Assembly (NCBI GenBank): GCA_028690215.1
Contig: JAQVBQ010000005.1
Span: forward strand, 1 to 64,000
DNA from: Bacteroidales bacterium
Lineage (GTDB): Bacteria; Bacteroidota; Bacteroidia; Bacteroidales; UBA932
Direction of reading: 5' to 3'
Length of the DNA stretch: 64,000 bases
In this document: positions 16,680 through 26,326 of the stretch, in pieces
Numbering within the stretch: the stretch's first letter is position 1
Layout of the letters: the number at the start of each line of letters is the position of its first letter
The notes under the pieces: model-generated
Databases searched by the model: none
The model's input: only the letters and a program-made list of their open reading frames with translations
Told to the model about the DNA's origin: nothing
Made by a program: the position numbers and the translations under genes

Positions 16680-18898
16680 AAAAGACGTTAACGTTTCTTC
16701 TCCTCGCACTTTCGATAACGTCTACGGCGCAGGGACAGCTGTTGGTGAAACCGGAGCAGCAGGTTGAGTGTTCTGTTTGGTTCAACAAAGGTGACATACT
16801 CAACTCAGAAGGGAAGAAGATCAGCCAACAAGGTATGGAAATTTGGGGTGACCACATTTTCTCTCTGATGGACAAAGGTTACTGTAATGTTTACAGCTTT
16901 TCAAAACGGGATACCCTTCCAATAGCACAATTCAAACTTGCTTCGTTTGGTTATGACAATCATGCCAACAACGCAAGTTTTGGAACAGAGACAAAACCCG
17001 GTGCAACTTTTCCTCTTCTCTACATAACAAATGGCAAGGTTGGAAGTGATATTGAATGGACCTGTTTTGTTGAAAGTATAACAAAAAAAGGCAAGAGATT
17101 CACTTCAGAAATTGCCCAGACTATTGTCTTAAACGGGAGTGATTGGGCATCCCTGGGTTATACGCCGATTTTCGGTGCACCGTCATGGATGGTGGACCGG
17201 GAAAGAGGTTTTCTCTGGGTATTCTCAGCACGTAAGCGCACGGTTATAAGTGTCACAAAGAATGCGTGGGAGAACCAATATATTGCAACTAAATTCCGAA
17301 TCCCGTTATTGTCTGAGGGTAAAGTTATCCGTCTTTCAGGAGCGGATATTCTCGATCAGGTAGTTTTCCCGTTTGACGTATGGGCTACACAGGCAGGTTG
17401 TGTCCATGACGGCAAAATATATTACTGTTTTGGTTTTGGGAAGAAATATGAGCTTACAACATCACGTATAAGAATATATGATACAGACAGACGTGTTATA
17501 AGCAATCGATATGAACTAGATAACGAAGTGCCTGAAGAGATGGAAGATCTTGTTGTACGAGACGGTTGGATGTATGTCAATACAAACAGCAGACGGGTGT
17601 ACAAAGTCTCTTTGCCGAAGGTTGCCTCTCTTCCGCTTACAGCTCTTGATGAAATACGTCAATGCCCGGAAAAAGCCGGAGGCACATATTTTATTGATAC
17701 TTTTTCTGATCCGGATTCAACCCCTTCTCCGGAGGGATACGAGCCTTTTTATATCAGTGGATATTTCCGTCACGGAGCACGTCAGATAGATGATGACAAA
17801 ACATACAAAATTGTTTATGAATCATTAAAAAGTGCACACGAGACGGGAAATCTGACAGAATTCGGAGCGGCGGTATGGAATCGTCTGGAGCAGTTTTGGC
17901 CAAACCTTCAAAATAGAGAGGGAGATCTTACAATGATAGGATACCGTCAGGTGAAGGCTCTCGGTCAAAGAATGGCAGATAATTACCCTACAGTTTTTAA
18001 CGGGAATCCTTCTCTCAAGACTTTTGCAACAAATATTCTCAGAGTCACAGCGTCAATGGGCGCTTTCAATCAGGGAGTGCAATCCCGTCGCCCGGATTTG
18101 CAGTGGAGTCTGGTTGGTTATTCAAAATCATATCTACCGTTCCTGAATCCTTATACCGGTGAGTGTCCCGGAAATTTGGAAATAGACCAGATTTTAAGAG
18201 ACAAGCGTGGTGAATGGTACGGAAAATACAAGGATTATTGCCTTTCAAAGATTGATACTGATGCATTTTTATCAAGGTTGTTCAAAAATCCAGAGTGTGT
18301 TAAAACCCTCTATGAGCCACTTGATTTGGAGTTCCGTTTCTGGCTTCTGGCATCTCTTACCCAGTGCCTTGACATACAAGTGCCTTTCTGGGATTTATTT
18401 ACACCGGAGGAGACACTGGCTTGGTATACTTGTGAGGCGTACAAAAGCTATATGCAGAAGGGACCGCATCCTGTCAATCAGGGACGTGGCTGGGGTTTAG
18501 GCTCGCGTGTATTTCGCGACATAATCAATACATCAGATAAGGAAATTTCTGCCGGTCGTAATGGTGTAAACCTGCGCTTTGGACACGATGCTGTGATTAT
18601 GTCTCTTTTAACAGTAATGCAGGTGAACGATTGGGATTCGCAAACGAATTCACCGGAAGAGGCAGCTCAGCTTTGGAAAATGTGGAATATCCCAATGGCT
18701 TCCAACATCCAGCTTATCTTTTACAGGAGCGGAAAAAATCCGGAGATTCTCGTAAAAGTAATGCTTAATGAGAAGGTGTGTAAGCTCCCTTTAAATTCTT
18801 CGTTTGGATTCTATTACAAATGGTCTGACATATTTAAGTATTATTCAGATCGTTGTGATTATATCGAAAAAAATTACTTAACCAATTATAAACTATAA
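16676..18898 (+). CDS. Secreted beta-propeller / histidine acid phosphatase fusion
   Basis: This 740-residue protein has a Sec signal peptide (cleavage near TAQG). Residues about 25-335 show repeated WD/kelch-like strands and look like a beta-propeller. From about 355 onward the sequence is a histidine acid phosphatase: the phosphorylated-His motif RHGAR lies at 365-369 and the proton-donor HD at 637-638 (FGHDAV). In the family, branch 2 members hydrolyse phytate and other phosphomonoesters; the related Bacteroides MINPP ends in HAE instead. The propeller could bind a glycan or position the substrate. The enzyme would remove phosphate outside the cytoplasm before import. Confidence 0.8.
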   Translation: MKKTLTFLLLALSITSTAQGQLLVKPEQQVECSVWFNKGDILNSEGKKISQQGMEIWGDHIFSLMDKGYCNVYSFSKRDTLPIAQFKLASFGYDNHANNASFGTETKPGATFPLLYITNGKVGSDIEWTCFVESITKKGKRFTSEIAQTIVLNGSDWASLGYTPIFGAPSWMVDRERGFLWVFSARKRTVISVTKNAWENQYIATKFRIPLLSEGKVIRLSGADILDQVVFPFDVWATQAGCVHDGKIYYCFGFGKKYELTTSRIRIYDTDRRVISNRYELDNEVPEEMEDLVVRDGWMYVNTNSRRVYKVSLPKVASLPLTALDEIRQCPEKAGGTYFIDTFSDPDSTPSPEGYEPFYISGYFRHGARQIDDDKTYKIVYESLKSAHETGNLTEFGAAVWNRLEQFWPNLQNREGDLTMIGYRQVKALGQRMADNYPTVFNGNPSLKTFATNILRVTASMGAFNQGVQSRRPDLQWSLVGYSKSYLPFLNPYTGECPGNLEIDQILRDKRGEWYGKYKDYCLSKIDTDAFLSRLFKNPECVKTLYEPLDLEFRFWLLASLTQCLDIQVPFWDLFTPEETLAWYTCEAYKSYMQKGPHPVNQGRGWGLGSRVFRDIINTSDKEISAGRNGVNLRFGHDAVIMSLLTVMQVNDWDSQTNSPEEAAQLWKMWNIPMASNIQLIFYRSGKNPEILVKVMLNEKVCKLPLNSSFGFYYKWSDIFKYYSDRCDYIEKNYLTNYKL

Positions 18899-18903
18899 CG
18901 GGA

Positions 18904-20244
18904 ATGAAATTAAGAAAACTCATCCTCGCGGGTCTTGCGCTATTGGCGCTTGGATCCTGCCAGAAGGAGACAGAGCCGTTCATGATGCTTTCTGCTAAGA
19001 AAGTCAGCGTGTCAGCAGATGGAGGTGCTGTTTCTTTCGATCTTTCTGCCAACGTGTATTATCGCGTTTTGGTAGATGACAACTGGATGTCCATTATGGA
19101 CAAGACTGAGGCCGGAGATGTAACGACTTACAATCTCACCATCGCGCCAAACACAGAAACAACACCGAGAGAAGGTACCATTCGTTTTATCGGTGACGGT
19201 GTAACTCCGCTGAAGTTCATTATCTCTCAGGCAGGAGTAGTCCCAAGGGGTGTAAATCCTTCCTCAATCATTGTTAATCCTGAAGTAACAAGTGCCAAAT
19301 TTACTGTTCTCGGGGACAAGCCTTGGACAGCAAGCTGTGCCAATCCTGATTATAAGCTAAGTAGTCAGAGCGGCATAGGTGAAATGGAGGTTAATGTTAC
19401 CTTCCCTGCAAATGAAGAGTATACAGATAAAACAGCTACAATTGAAGTTGTAATTGTAGGAGAGAAATATACTGTCTCGATCACACAGAAAGCGTTGGGT
19501 AAACCACAGGGAATACTTGCAGACTGGGCGTTGGGTCAGATTAAAGAATCATCGACTACTTATTTTGCAGATACAGATCTTCAGACCACTCCCGGAACGG
19601 GGAACAAATATATTCCTGCGAGTACAGGCAACGGAAAGATTGAATATTACGCTTGTGAAAGAACTCCGGATTACACTCTAAAAGCCGGATATAACTGCAA
19701 ACGTCTTGTGGGCAGTAACGGGGATCCATATGTAGAAGGCACTATTGTCGGCGATTATTGGTCGGTAACCGGTGAATATGTAAGAAATATTCCTGCCGGA
19801 ACTGCCATTGATTTCTATTTTGTCACCAAGTTCGGAACATATGTCTCAAACTACTGGCTTGTTGAATATCTGGATGGTTCTACTTGGAAACCGGCCTTGC
19901 AAACAAGTACCATCACTGAGTCTGCTACTATCAGCGGAGCGACAGGGTTGGCACTTGCTTCTCCATATTCAGCCCAGATTACATACAATGTAACCGGTAC
20001 ACTTGACAACACAGGTAACGGTGCATATCATGCAGTTAAGGGAACATTCACCATTTCTGCTCCGATGAAGTCTATCAAACTCAGATTTAAGCCGATGGGA
20101 AGAGTTGGATTTAAAGATGGAAGATATATAGATTATATCAGTCAAAGTTGCCAGTCCCGTTTCTCTGCACAACACGTAAGCAATCCTGACGGAACGCCTG
20201 TAAAAGAATATAACGAGCATGTAACACTCAAATTTGCAGAATAA
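18904..20244 (+). CDS. Surface lipoprotein with BACON-type domains (glycan-binding candidate)
   Basis: This 446-residue protein has a lipoprotein signal (LALLALGSC, Cys19). Two Ig-like modules of the BACON type follow (about 30-113 and 120-200; VSADGGAVSFDLSANVYYRVL, GTIRFIGDGVTPLKFIISQAG, then KPWTASCANPD and TVSITQKALG). A C-terminal region of about 230 residues is rich in beta-strand and aromatic residues and could be a jelly-roll binding domain. Its place directly before SusC/SusD, with no catalytic motif, fits a surface glycan-binding protein of the SusE/SusF kind. The ligand is unknown. Confidence 0.8.
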   Translation: MKLRKLILAGLALLALGSCQKETEPFMMLSAKKVSVSADGGAVSFDLSANVYYRVLVDDNWMSIMDKTEAGDVTTYNLTIAPNTETTPREGTIRFIGDGVTPLKFIISQAGVVPRGVNPSSIIVNPEVTSAKFTVLGDKPWTASCANPDYKLSSQSGIGEMEVNVTFPANEEYTDKTATIEVVIVGEKYTVSITQKALGKPQGILADWALGQIKESSTTYFADTDLQTTPGTGNKYIPASTGNGKIEYYACERTPDYTLKAGYNCKRLVGSNGDPYVEGTIVGDYWSVTGEYVRNIPAGTAIDFYFVTKFGTYVSNYWLVEYLDGSTWKPALQTSTITESATISGATGLALASPYSAQITYNVTGTLDNTGNGAYHAVKGTFTISAPMKSIKLRFKPMGRVGFKDGRYIDYISQSCQSRFSAQHVSNPDGTPVKEYNEHVTLKFAE

Positions 20245-23200
20245 TGAAAAAGAGCATAATATTAAGTATTATCCTGATTGTTGCACTGCCTTTTGCAGCA
20301 TTCGCCCAGAACACTCTGAAGGGAACAGTCAAGGATGCGACCGGTCCGGTCATTAGCGCGGTTATTCTTAATCAGAATAATAGCAAGTGGGCAACGACAG
20401 ACCAGAATGGAAACTATACCCTGGATGGGGTTAATAAAGGAGACAAACTCAAAATTTCCTGTCTGGGTTACGCCACCAGAACCATTGAATGGAATGGTGA
20501 GAATCCACTTACCATTATTGTCGAAGAACAAGGTTTTGAACTAAACGAAACTGTAGTCATCGGTTACGGAGCAGTTAAGAAAAAAGACCTCACAGGCTCT
20601 GTTGGTGTTGTAAATAGCAGCATTCTTGAACAACAAAGTAAATCTCAGTTGTCTCAGAGTCTACAGGGTGCAATTCCGGGACTTGTGGTTACCCGCTCAA
20701 GTAGTATGCCGGGAGCGAGTGCCTCTATTCAGGTCAGAGGTGTTACAACCATCTCAGATTCTAGTCCGCTTATACTTGTAGACGGAATGGCTGTAAACAG
20801 TATTGACAATGTTGCCTCAGAAGATGTGGAGCAGATTACAGTGCTTAAAGATGCCGCTTCTGCTTCAATATATGGAGCACGTGCAGCGGCCGGTGTTATC
20901 CTTATTACAACAAAATCTGCCCGTGAAGGTGATGTGCAGATTGGCTACAACGGAGAGGTTTCTGTAGTTAAGGCAACAGAGCTGGCAAGTTATCTGACCG
21001 ATCCATACAACTATATGACCATGTTCAATGAGTACAAGTGGAATGATGCCGGAAATCCTATAGGTGGCGACTACCAGCAATACTCACAGGATTACATTAA
21101 TAATTACAAGACAAACAATGCTCTTGATCCTATCAGCTATCCTGATTTTGACTGGAAGTCCAATATTCTAAAGAAACAGGCATTACGTCACAGTCACAAT
21201 CTGACTCTGACATATGGTAATAAAATAATAAAATCCAGGGCATCAGTCTCGTATGATAAGTCAGACGCACTATATCAGGGTTCTAACCATGAGCGTTTAA
21301 TGGCTCGTGTCCGTAATTCAATAAACTTTGCAAAAAACTGGTCCGGATCATTGGATTTTTCTCTTAAACATGCTGTTAAAAATGATCCTCAAACCGATAG
21401 CCCTATCAAAGCTGCAAATATGTATCCTTCAATTTATGCTGGTTTGTATCCCGATGGCCGTATTGCAGAAGGAAAGACTGGCTCCAATACCCTGGCTGCA
21501 CTCCTTGATGGTGGAAATCAGATAAATGGTAATGACTACATTACAGGAAAAGCATCTATTAGCTGGAAGCCTCTGGCCGGATTTGACTTGACAGCAAGTT
21601 TAACACCAACTTACAGTTTCACCAAACAGAAGGACTTCATCAAGACCATCCCTTATTATGATGCATATGACACAGATGTCCTTCTCGGTTATGTGAGCGG
21701 TTATACTGCAACTGGTCTTACTGAAACAAGATCTGATGCCAAGACAATGGAGACTCAGGTAATTGCAACATATGACAGGACTGTGGCAAATGATCACAGT
21801 ATTAATCTAATGGCCGGTTATGAGGACTATATGTACACTTATGAGACCATGTCTGCAAGCACAAATGACATGGAACTTCGAAATTATCCATATTTAGACC
21901 TTGCAAACACCAATAATCTTGGCGTGAGGGGCGGCTCTTATCAGAATTCATATCGCTCTTTCTTCGGCCGTTTGATGTACAATTATAAAGGCCGCTACTA
22001 TATGCAGCTGAACGCACGCGGAGATGCATCATCCCGTTTCCACAAGGACTACAGATGGGGATTCTTCCCTTCAGCCTCATTAGGTTGGGTTGTTACTAAT
22101 GAAAGCTTTATGCAGGACATAACCCCTGTCAACTACCTAAAAGTCCGCGGATCAATAGGTTCTCTTGGTAATGAAAGAATAGGAAACTACCCATACCAGT
22201 CAAGTATCAGTTTCAACAAAGCAATGATGTATGATGCTAATGGCCAGAGTGTAATGTCTCAGATGACAGGAGCCCAGCTTAATTATGCAGTACGTGACAT
22301 TACCTGGGAAACAACATACAGCTGGGATTTAGGATTGGATGCGGCCCTTTTTAGAAATCGCCTGAATGTAACTGCTGATTACTATTTCAAAGAGACCAGA
22401 GATATGCTTCTTGCTGCGGAGATTCCTACTTTTACCGGATTTGAAGCACCTGATCAGAATGTCGGAACAATGCACACCCGCGGTTGGGAAGTAAGTATTG
22501 GATGGAAAGATAACATCGGGGACTTCAGTTATGCGGTCAGCGCCAATCTGTCAGATTACAGATCTGTAATGGGTGATCTGGGTGGAAAAATGGTTATAAA
22601 CAGTGATGGTACTATAATTAAAGAGGGTGAGGAATATAGAGCATGGTACGGTTATAAATCAGACGGATTGTGGCAGACAAATCCTACAGGAAGTGATGCT
22701 GTAATTATTGCAACTACATCTGCCGGTGATGTTAAATATGTGGACCTTTCCGGTGATGCAGGTACACCTGATGGTAAGATTACAGCAACCTACGACAGGA
22801 CAACCCTTGGCAGCTCTCTTCCACATTATGTGTTTGGCGGTACTATCAGCCTTGGCTGGAAAAACTTCACTCTTTCTGTCCTCTTCAATGGTGTTGGAAA
22901 ACAAACCAGCCTTGTTACACAAGATATGGTACGTCCATTCATGGCACAGTGGCTCTCTGGCCCCGGGGTCCTTCTAAACAGTAACGGAACCAGGGACTAT
23001 TGGAGTACTTACAATACTGAACAGCAGAATATGCACGTTCATTATCCTCGTCTGAGTTACACTTCTGCAGAGAAAAGTAATTATGAGGTATCGGATTATT
23101 GGTTAATGAACGGTGCATATTTCCGCTTTAAGAATATAAACGTATCATATAAAGTTCCGCAGAAGGCTCTCGACAAGATGGGTATAAAGGGACTTCGTGT

Positions 23201-23321
23201 ATATTTCAACGCAGATGATCCGTTCTGTATAGACAACTATCTAAAGGGGTGGGATCCGGAAGCCGGTCCTTCAACCTATATTGCAAAGACATTCACCCTA
23301 GGTGTTGACCTTAATTTCTAA
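20244..23321 (+). CDS. susC: SusC/RagA-type TonB-dependent outer-membrane transporter
   Basis: This 1025-residue protein has a signal peptide cleaved near AAFAQ. A carboxypeptidase-regulatory-like domain follows (about 24-98; LKGTVKDATGPVISAVILNQ). The SusC box NETVVIGYGAVKKKDLTGSV marks the plug domain, which contains PGASASIQVRGVTTISDSSP. A 22-strand-type barrel ends in YIAKTFTLGVDLNF with a terminal Phe. There is no N-terminal STN domain, so it is unlikely to signal through an anti-sigma factor; regulation presumably runs through LacI. It works with the SusD lid encoded next. The start overlaps the upstream stop (TAATG). Confidence 0.97.
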   Translation: MKKSIILSIILIVALPFAAFAQNTLKGTVKDATGPVISAVILNQNNSKWATTDQNGNYTLDGVNKGDKLKISCLGYATRTIEWNGENPLTIIVEEQGFELNETVVIGYGAVKKKDLTGSVGVVNSSILEQQSKSQLSQSLQGAIPGLVVTRSSSMPGASASIQVRGVTTISDSSPLILVDGMAVNSIDNVASEDVEQITVLKDAASASIYGARAAAGVILITTKSAREGDVQIGYNGEVSVVKATELASYLTDPYNYMTMFNEYKWNDAGNPIGGDYQQYSQDYINNYKTNNALDPISYPDFDWKSNILKKQALRHSHNLTLTYGNKIIKSRASVSYDKSDALYQGSNHERLMARVRNSINFAKNWSGSLDFSLKHAVKNDPQTDSPIKAANMYPSIYAGLYPDGRIAEGKTGSNTLAALLDGGNQINGNDYITGKASISWKPLAGFDLTASLTPTYSFTKQKDFIKTIPYYDAYDTDVLLGYVSGYTATGLTETRSDAKTMETQVIATYDRTVANDHSINLMAGYEDYMYTYETMSASTNDMELRNYPYLDLANTNNLGVRGGSYQNSYRSFFGRLMYNYKGRYYMQLNARGDASSRFHKDYRWGFFPSASLGWVVTNESFMQDITPVNYLKVRGSIGSLGNERIGNYPYQSSISFNKAMMYDANGQSVMSQMTGAQLNYAVRDITWETTYSWDLGLDAALFRNRLNVTADYYFKETRDMLLAAEIPTFTGFEAPDQNVGTMHTRGWEVSIGWKDNIGDFSYAVSANLSDYRSVMGDLGGKMVINSDGTIIKEGEEYRAWYGYKSDGLWQTNPTGSDAVIIATTSAGDVKYVDLSGDAGTPDGKITATYDRTTLGSSLPHYVFGGTISLGWKNFTLSVLFNGVGKQTSLVTQDMVRPFMAQWLSGPGVLLNSNGTRDYWSTYNTEQQNMHVHYPRLSYTSAEKSNYEVSDYWLMNGAYFRFKNINVSYKVPQKALDKMGIKGLRVYFNADDPFCIDNYLKGWDPEAGPSTYIAKTFTLGVDLNF

Positions 23322-23326
23322 TTATC

Positions 23327-25036
23327 ATGAAAAAGATATTATACACAATAATTGCAGTGATAACCATTTCATTATGCAATTCCTGCGCAAAGCTCGATCT
23401 CAACCCTCTTTCAGAGGCATCCAGTGAAAACTGGTACTCAGATCCTACAGAATTGGTGATATCACTCAACGACTTTTACCGCGATTACCTTTGGGAGGTT
23501 GAAAGCGGCTATTGGACAGACCGTAGAACAGATGACTGGAGTCAGCGTGATTATATATATGAACTTGCAAACGGCAGTGCTGTAAGTACCTGGAGCTATA
23601 ACTCTTATTGGACAAACACCTACAAAGGCATAAGCCGTGCTAATCGTATTCAGGAATCAATTAAGAAATTAAGAGATAAGTATTCCGAATCAGAACTGAA
23701 TCCACTCCTTGCCGAAGCTTTATTCTTCAGGGCATACTTGTATTCGCGCCTTATCACACTTTATGGAGATGTCCCATTTTATACAGGGTATCTATCAATT
23801 GAGGAGGCATTCAAGATGGGCCGCATCCCTAAAGATACCATTATCAAGCAAATATATGAAGATTTCGACTATGCGGCCGAATATCTCCCTGAAGAGAACA
23901 ACTCTGGAAGTGTAACACGTGTTAATAAGGGTGCCGCCCTGGCTTTAAAAGCGAGATGGGCACTTCAGTTCGGTGATTACGCAACAGCTCTTTCAGCATC
24001 GGATGCTTGTATTAAACTTGAGAAATATTCACTCTATCCCAATTTCGGAGAGTATTTCCGCGACAAGAAAATTAATTGTGAAACCATTTTCACGGTTCCT
24101 CATTCAGCAAGCCTTGAGCTTACCTCTGCCGGTAAACCGGATGTCCAGAGTATAAAAAGCTTTACTTTAAGGATTGCAGGAGGAACAGCAACAGCTCAAC
24201 CATCATGGGAGCTTCTTGCAGCATTTGATTGTACTGATGGTAAGCCGATTGACGAATCTCCTCTGTTTGATCCTCACAACCCATTCAAAAACCGTGATCC
24301 TCGTTGTAACGAAACATTTGTAGAACCTGGCACTGCTGTATACGGATTCATTTTTGACCCTAGTCCCGGTACTATAAATGTTCTGAATGTCACTACCGGA
24401 GTAATGGTAAAGAACAAAGACAACAAGGTAAATGACCAATATGCTGCCTATAACAGTTGTTGCCTGAAGAAGGGTGCTCAGGACGACTGGGTATCCACAT
24501 ACAATGAAAATCCTACGGTAATAATGCGCTATGCAGAGGTTCTCCTTATATATGCCGAGGCTAAGATTGAACTGAATCAGATTGATGCAACAGTAGTTAA
24601 TGCAATCAACGATGTACGTGCCCGTGCTTATGGCGTGCCAAGAGCGCAGGTAAGCAAATATCCTGCTGTAACAGGAAGTGATCAGGCTGAACTTCGTCGT
24701 CAGTTGAGAAAAGAGAGAAGAGTGGAATTTGCATGGGAAGGTCGCCGCTATTTTGATCTTCTTCGCTGGGGCTGGCTTGAAAAGGCCTACAGCCACAACA
24801 TGTACGGCCACTTGAATCAGGAAGGTATCAAGAGTTATTATGCTTCAGGAAAATGGTTCTGGCCTGAGACCCCTGAGATTGACGAGGATGGTTTTGCCAA
24901 CTTTGCGCCAATGTTTGAAAAAGGTTACATTATGCAATACGGCGAACGCAAGTTTGATCCAAAATCTTACCTGTGGCCAATACCAAATACAGACATTCTT
25001 ATAAATAAAAACATAATACAAAACACCGGATATTAG
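23327..25036 (+). CDS. susD: SusD/RagB-type surface lipoprotein
   Basis: This 569-residue lipoprotein (lipobox CNSC, Cys20) forms the lid of the SusC transporter and binds the substrate at the cell surface. The mature part starts with the usual AKLDLNPLSEAS. The TPR-like SRANRIQESIKKL and ALFFRAYLYSRLITLYGDVPFY segments are family hallmarks. The C-terminal KERRVEFAWEGRRYFDLLRW is the most conserved SusD signature. It follows susC after five bases, the usual arrangement. Confidence 0.97.
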   Translation: MKKILYTIIAVITISLCNSCAKLDLNPLSEASSENWYSDPTELVISLNDFYRDYLWEVESGYWTDRRTDDWSQRDYIYELANGSAVSTWSYNSYWTNTYKGISRANRIQESIKKLRDKYSESELNPLLAEALFFRAYLYSRLITLYGDVPFYTGYLSIEEAFKMGRIPKDTIIKQIYEDFDYAAEYLPEENNSGSVTRVNKGAALALKARWALQFGDYATALSASDACIKLEKYSLYPNFGEYFRDKKINCETIFTVPHSASLELTSAGKPDVQSIKSFTLRIAGGTATAQPSWELLAAFDCTDGKPIDESPLFDPHNPFKNRDPRCNETFVEPGTAVYGFIFDPSPGTINVLNVTTGVMVKNKDNKVNDQYAAYNSCCLKKGAQDDWVSTYNENPTVIMRYAEVLLIYAEAKIELNQIDATVVNAINDVRARAYGVPRAQVSKYPAVTGSDQAELRRQLRKERRVEFAWEGRRYFDLLRWGWLEKAYSHNMYGHLNQEGIKSYYASGKWFWPETPEIDEDGFANFAPMFEKGYIMQYGERKFDPKSYLWPIPNTDILINKNIIQNTGY

Positions 25037-25041
25037 AAACT

Positions 25042-25995
25042 ATGAGTGTAGATGAAATTCTGTTGAGGAGCAGGTATACTCCTTTAAAAAATGTTCTTTC
25101 TTATGACATTTTCGATACCGGCTTAAATGGCTGGATGACGTTAATGCCAAATTTTACAGAGTATCCTGACTTCGATGTGCCTAAAACACTGGTCTGCAAA
25201 GACCAGTGGCCTCCCGTGATGCTTAGCTCTGCGACATTCCGTTATCCCGGAACGCATGGTGCAATGTCCGGGACATATTCTCTCAAACTCTCCACAAGAC
25301 CTGTAGCAGCACCATATACAGAGAAGCCTGCTGAAGGATGCCTTGGACATGCTATTAAACGCATGTCTTTTTATCGCCCAGGCAGCAGATTTCTCCAGAT
25401 AGAATGCTGGTTTAGTTACACAGCAGAACAGGATGTTGTAGATGGCGGAGAACGCCCTCAACCAGGACTCCATGAAAGCTCAATAAGAAATTTCGGAATG
25501 GGTTTTGACATTCAGGTTAACGGGAAACGCTCCCATGTTGGTCTCCGTTATTTGAATGCCGTTGATGGCAGGATGGTCAGGAAATGGCAATATGAGCTGT
25601 CAAGCGACGATATTACCGATAAGGACTGGGCATTTGGACTGGAAGGAGACTGGTGTAAAAAAGGCGTTGACCCTTGGTGGTTTGGACGCCGTTTCCCAAA
25701 TGGAGATCATGATGGTTTCAAGGACCTTCCCGACGGGCATCAGCAACTAATATACAATGAGACAGACTGCAAGCTTAACTGGCAGTACATGCGTCTCAAA
25801 GTAGACACTGAACTCCGTGAGTATGTCGATTTCCAGTGTCAGGACAGGATATGGGATATGAGAGGCATAAAATCCGATTTAACAGATGCATATGGTCGTA
25901 TAGACAATCTTATCAATCCTTTGTTTTGGGTGGAAACAGACACCAACAGACGAGTTTTCCTTTATATTGATTCAGTAGTAGTATCCCAGGAGTAA
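25042..25995 (+). CDS. Unknown protein, 317 residues (possibly DUF6772-like)
   Basis: No signal peptide, lipobox or membrane helix is present, which is odd directly after susD. The sequence is rich in Trp, Tyr and beta-prone stretches (DTGLNGWMTLMPNFTEYPDF, AMSGTYSLKLSTRP, FLQIECWFSYTAEQD). It looks like a jelly-roll or lectin-type fold. From memory it resembles DUF6772, a family also seen near sugar transport genes in other phyla; I could not check this. It lies five bases after susD and one base before the next unknown gene, so it is firmly part of the operon. Confidence 0.7.
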   Translation: MSVDEILLRSRYTPLKNVLSYDIFDTGLNGWMTLMPNFTEYPDFDVPKTLVCKDQWPPVMLSSATFRYPGTHGAMSGTYSLKLSTRPVAAPYTEKPAEGCLGHAIKRMSFYRPGSRFLQIECWFSYTAEQDVVDGGERPQPGLHESSIRNFGMGFDIQVNGKRSHVGLRYLNAVDGRMVRKWQYELSSDDITDKDWAFGLEGDWCKKGVDPWWFGRRFPNGDHDGFKDLPDGHQQLIYNETDCKLNWQYMRLKVDTELREYVDFQCQDRIWDMRGIKSDLTDAYGRIDNLINPLFWVETDTNRRVFLYIDSVVVSQE

Positions 25996-25996
25996 T

Positions 25997-26326
25997 ATGA
26001 AAAATTTTAATGACTCTCACCTAGAGGTGAAAAAGTTCTTTTCAGGCACTTTCGAAACTCATCCTTATGAGGTTGGTTGGGCCGATGAGGCAATATTTTT
26101 TGTGATGGTTGAAAAAATTAAAGATGATCCGACCTTCACTGCACAGGTACAATTGTCCCAGGATGGAGTGCATTGGGCATCCGATGGTAGTAATCCTGTA
26201 GCATTAAAAGGATTAGGATTACATGTAATTAAAGTTCAACCTAATTTTGGCAACTATCTTCGACTTGCTGTCAACATAACAGGCGGAGAGATGTTCTTAA
26301 ATTTACATATATCATGCAAAGGATAA
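25997..26326 (+). CDS. Unknown small protein, 109 residues
   Basis: This small protein has no export signal, is beta-rich (HLEVKKFFSGTFETHPYEVGW, TAQVQLSQDGVHWASDGS) and contains no cysteine until near the C-terminus. The 'QLSQDGVHWASDG' segment recalls sandwich domains that compare a measured signal or bind sugars, such as DUF6385-type domains, but the resemblance is weak. Its end overlaps the start of the metallo-beta-lactamase gene by 13 bases. With the preceding gene it forms a pair that is probably functionally linked. Confidence 0.65.
   Translation: MKNFNDSHLEVKKFFSGTFETHPYEVGWADEAIFFVMVEKIKDDPTFTAQVQLSQDGVHWASDGSNPVALKGLGLHVIKVQPNFGNYLRLAVNITGGEMFLNLHISCKG

Noticed and set aside
24203-24811. 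202-codon ORF on the minus strand
   Set aside because: Antisense shadow of susD with no recognisable domain.
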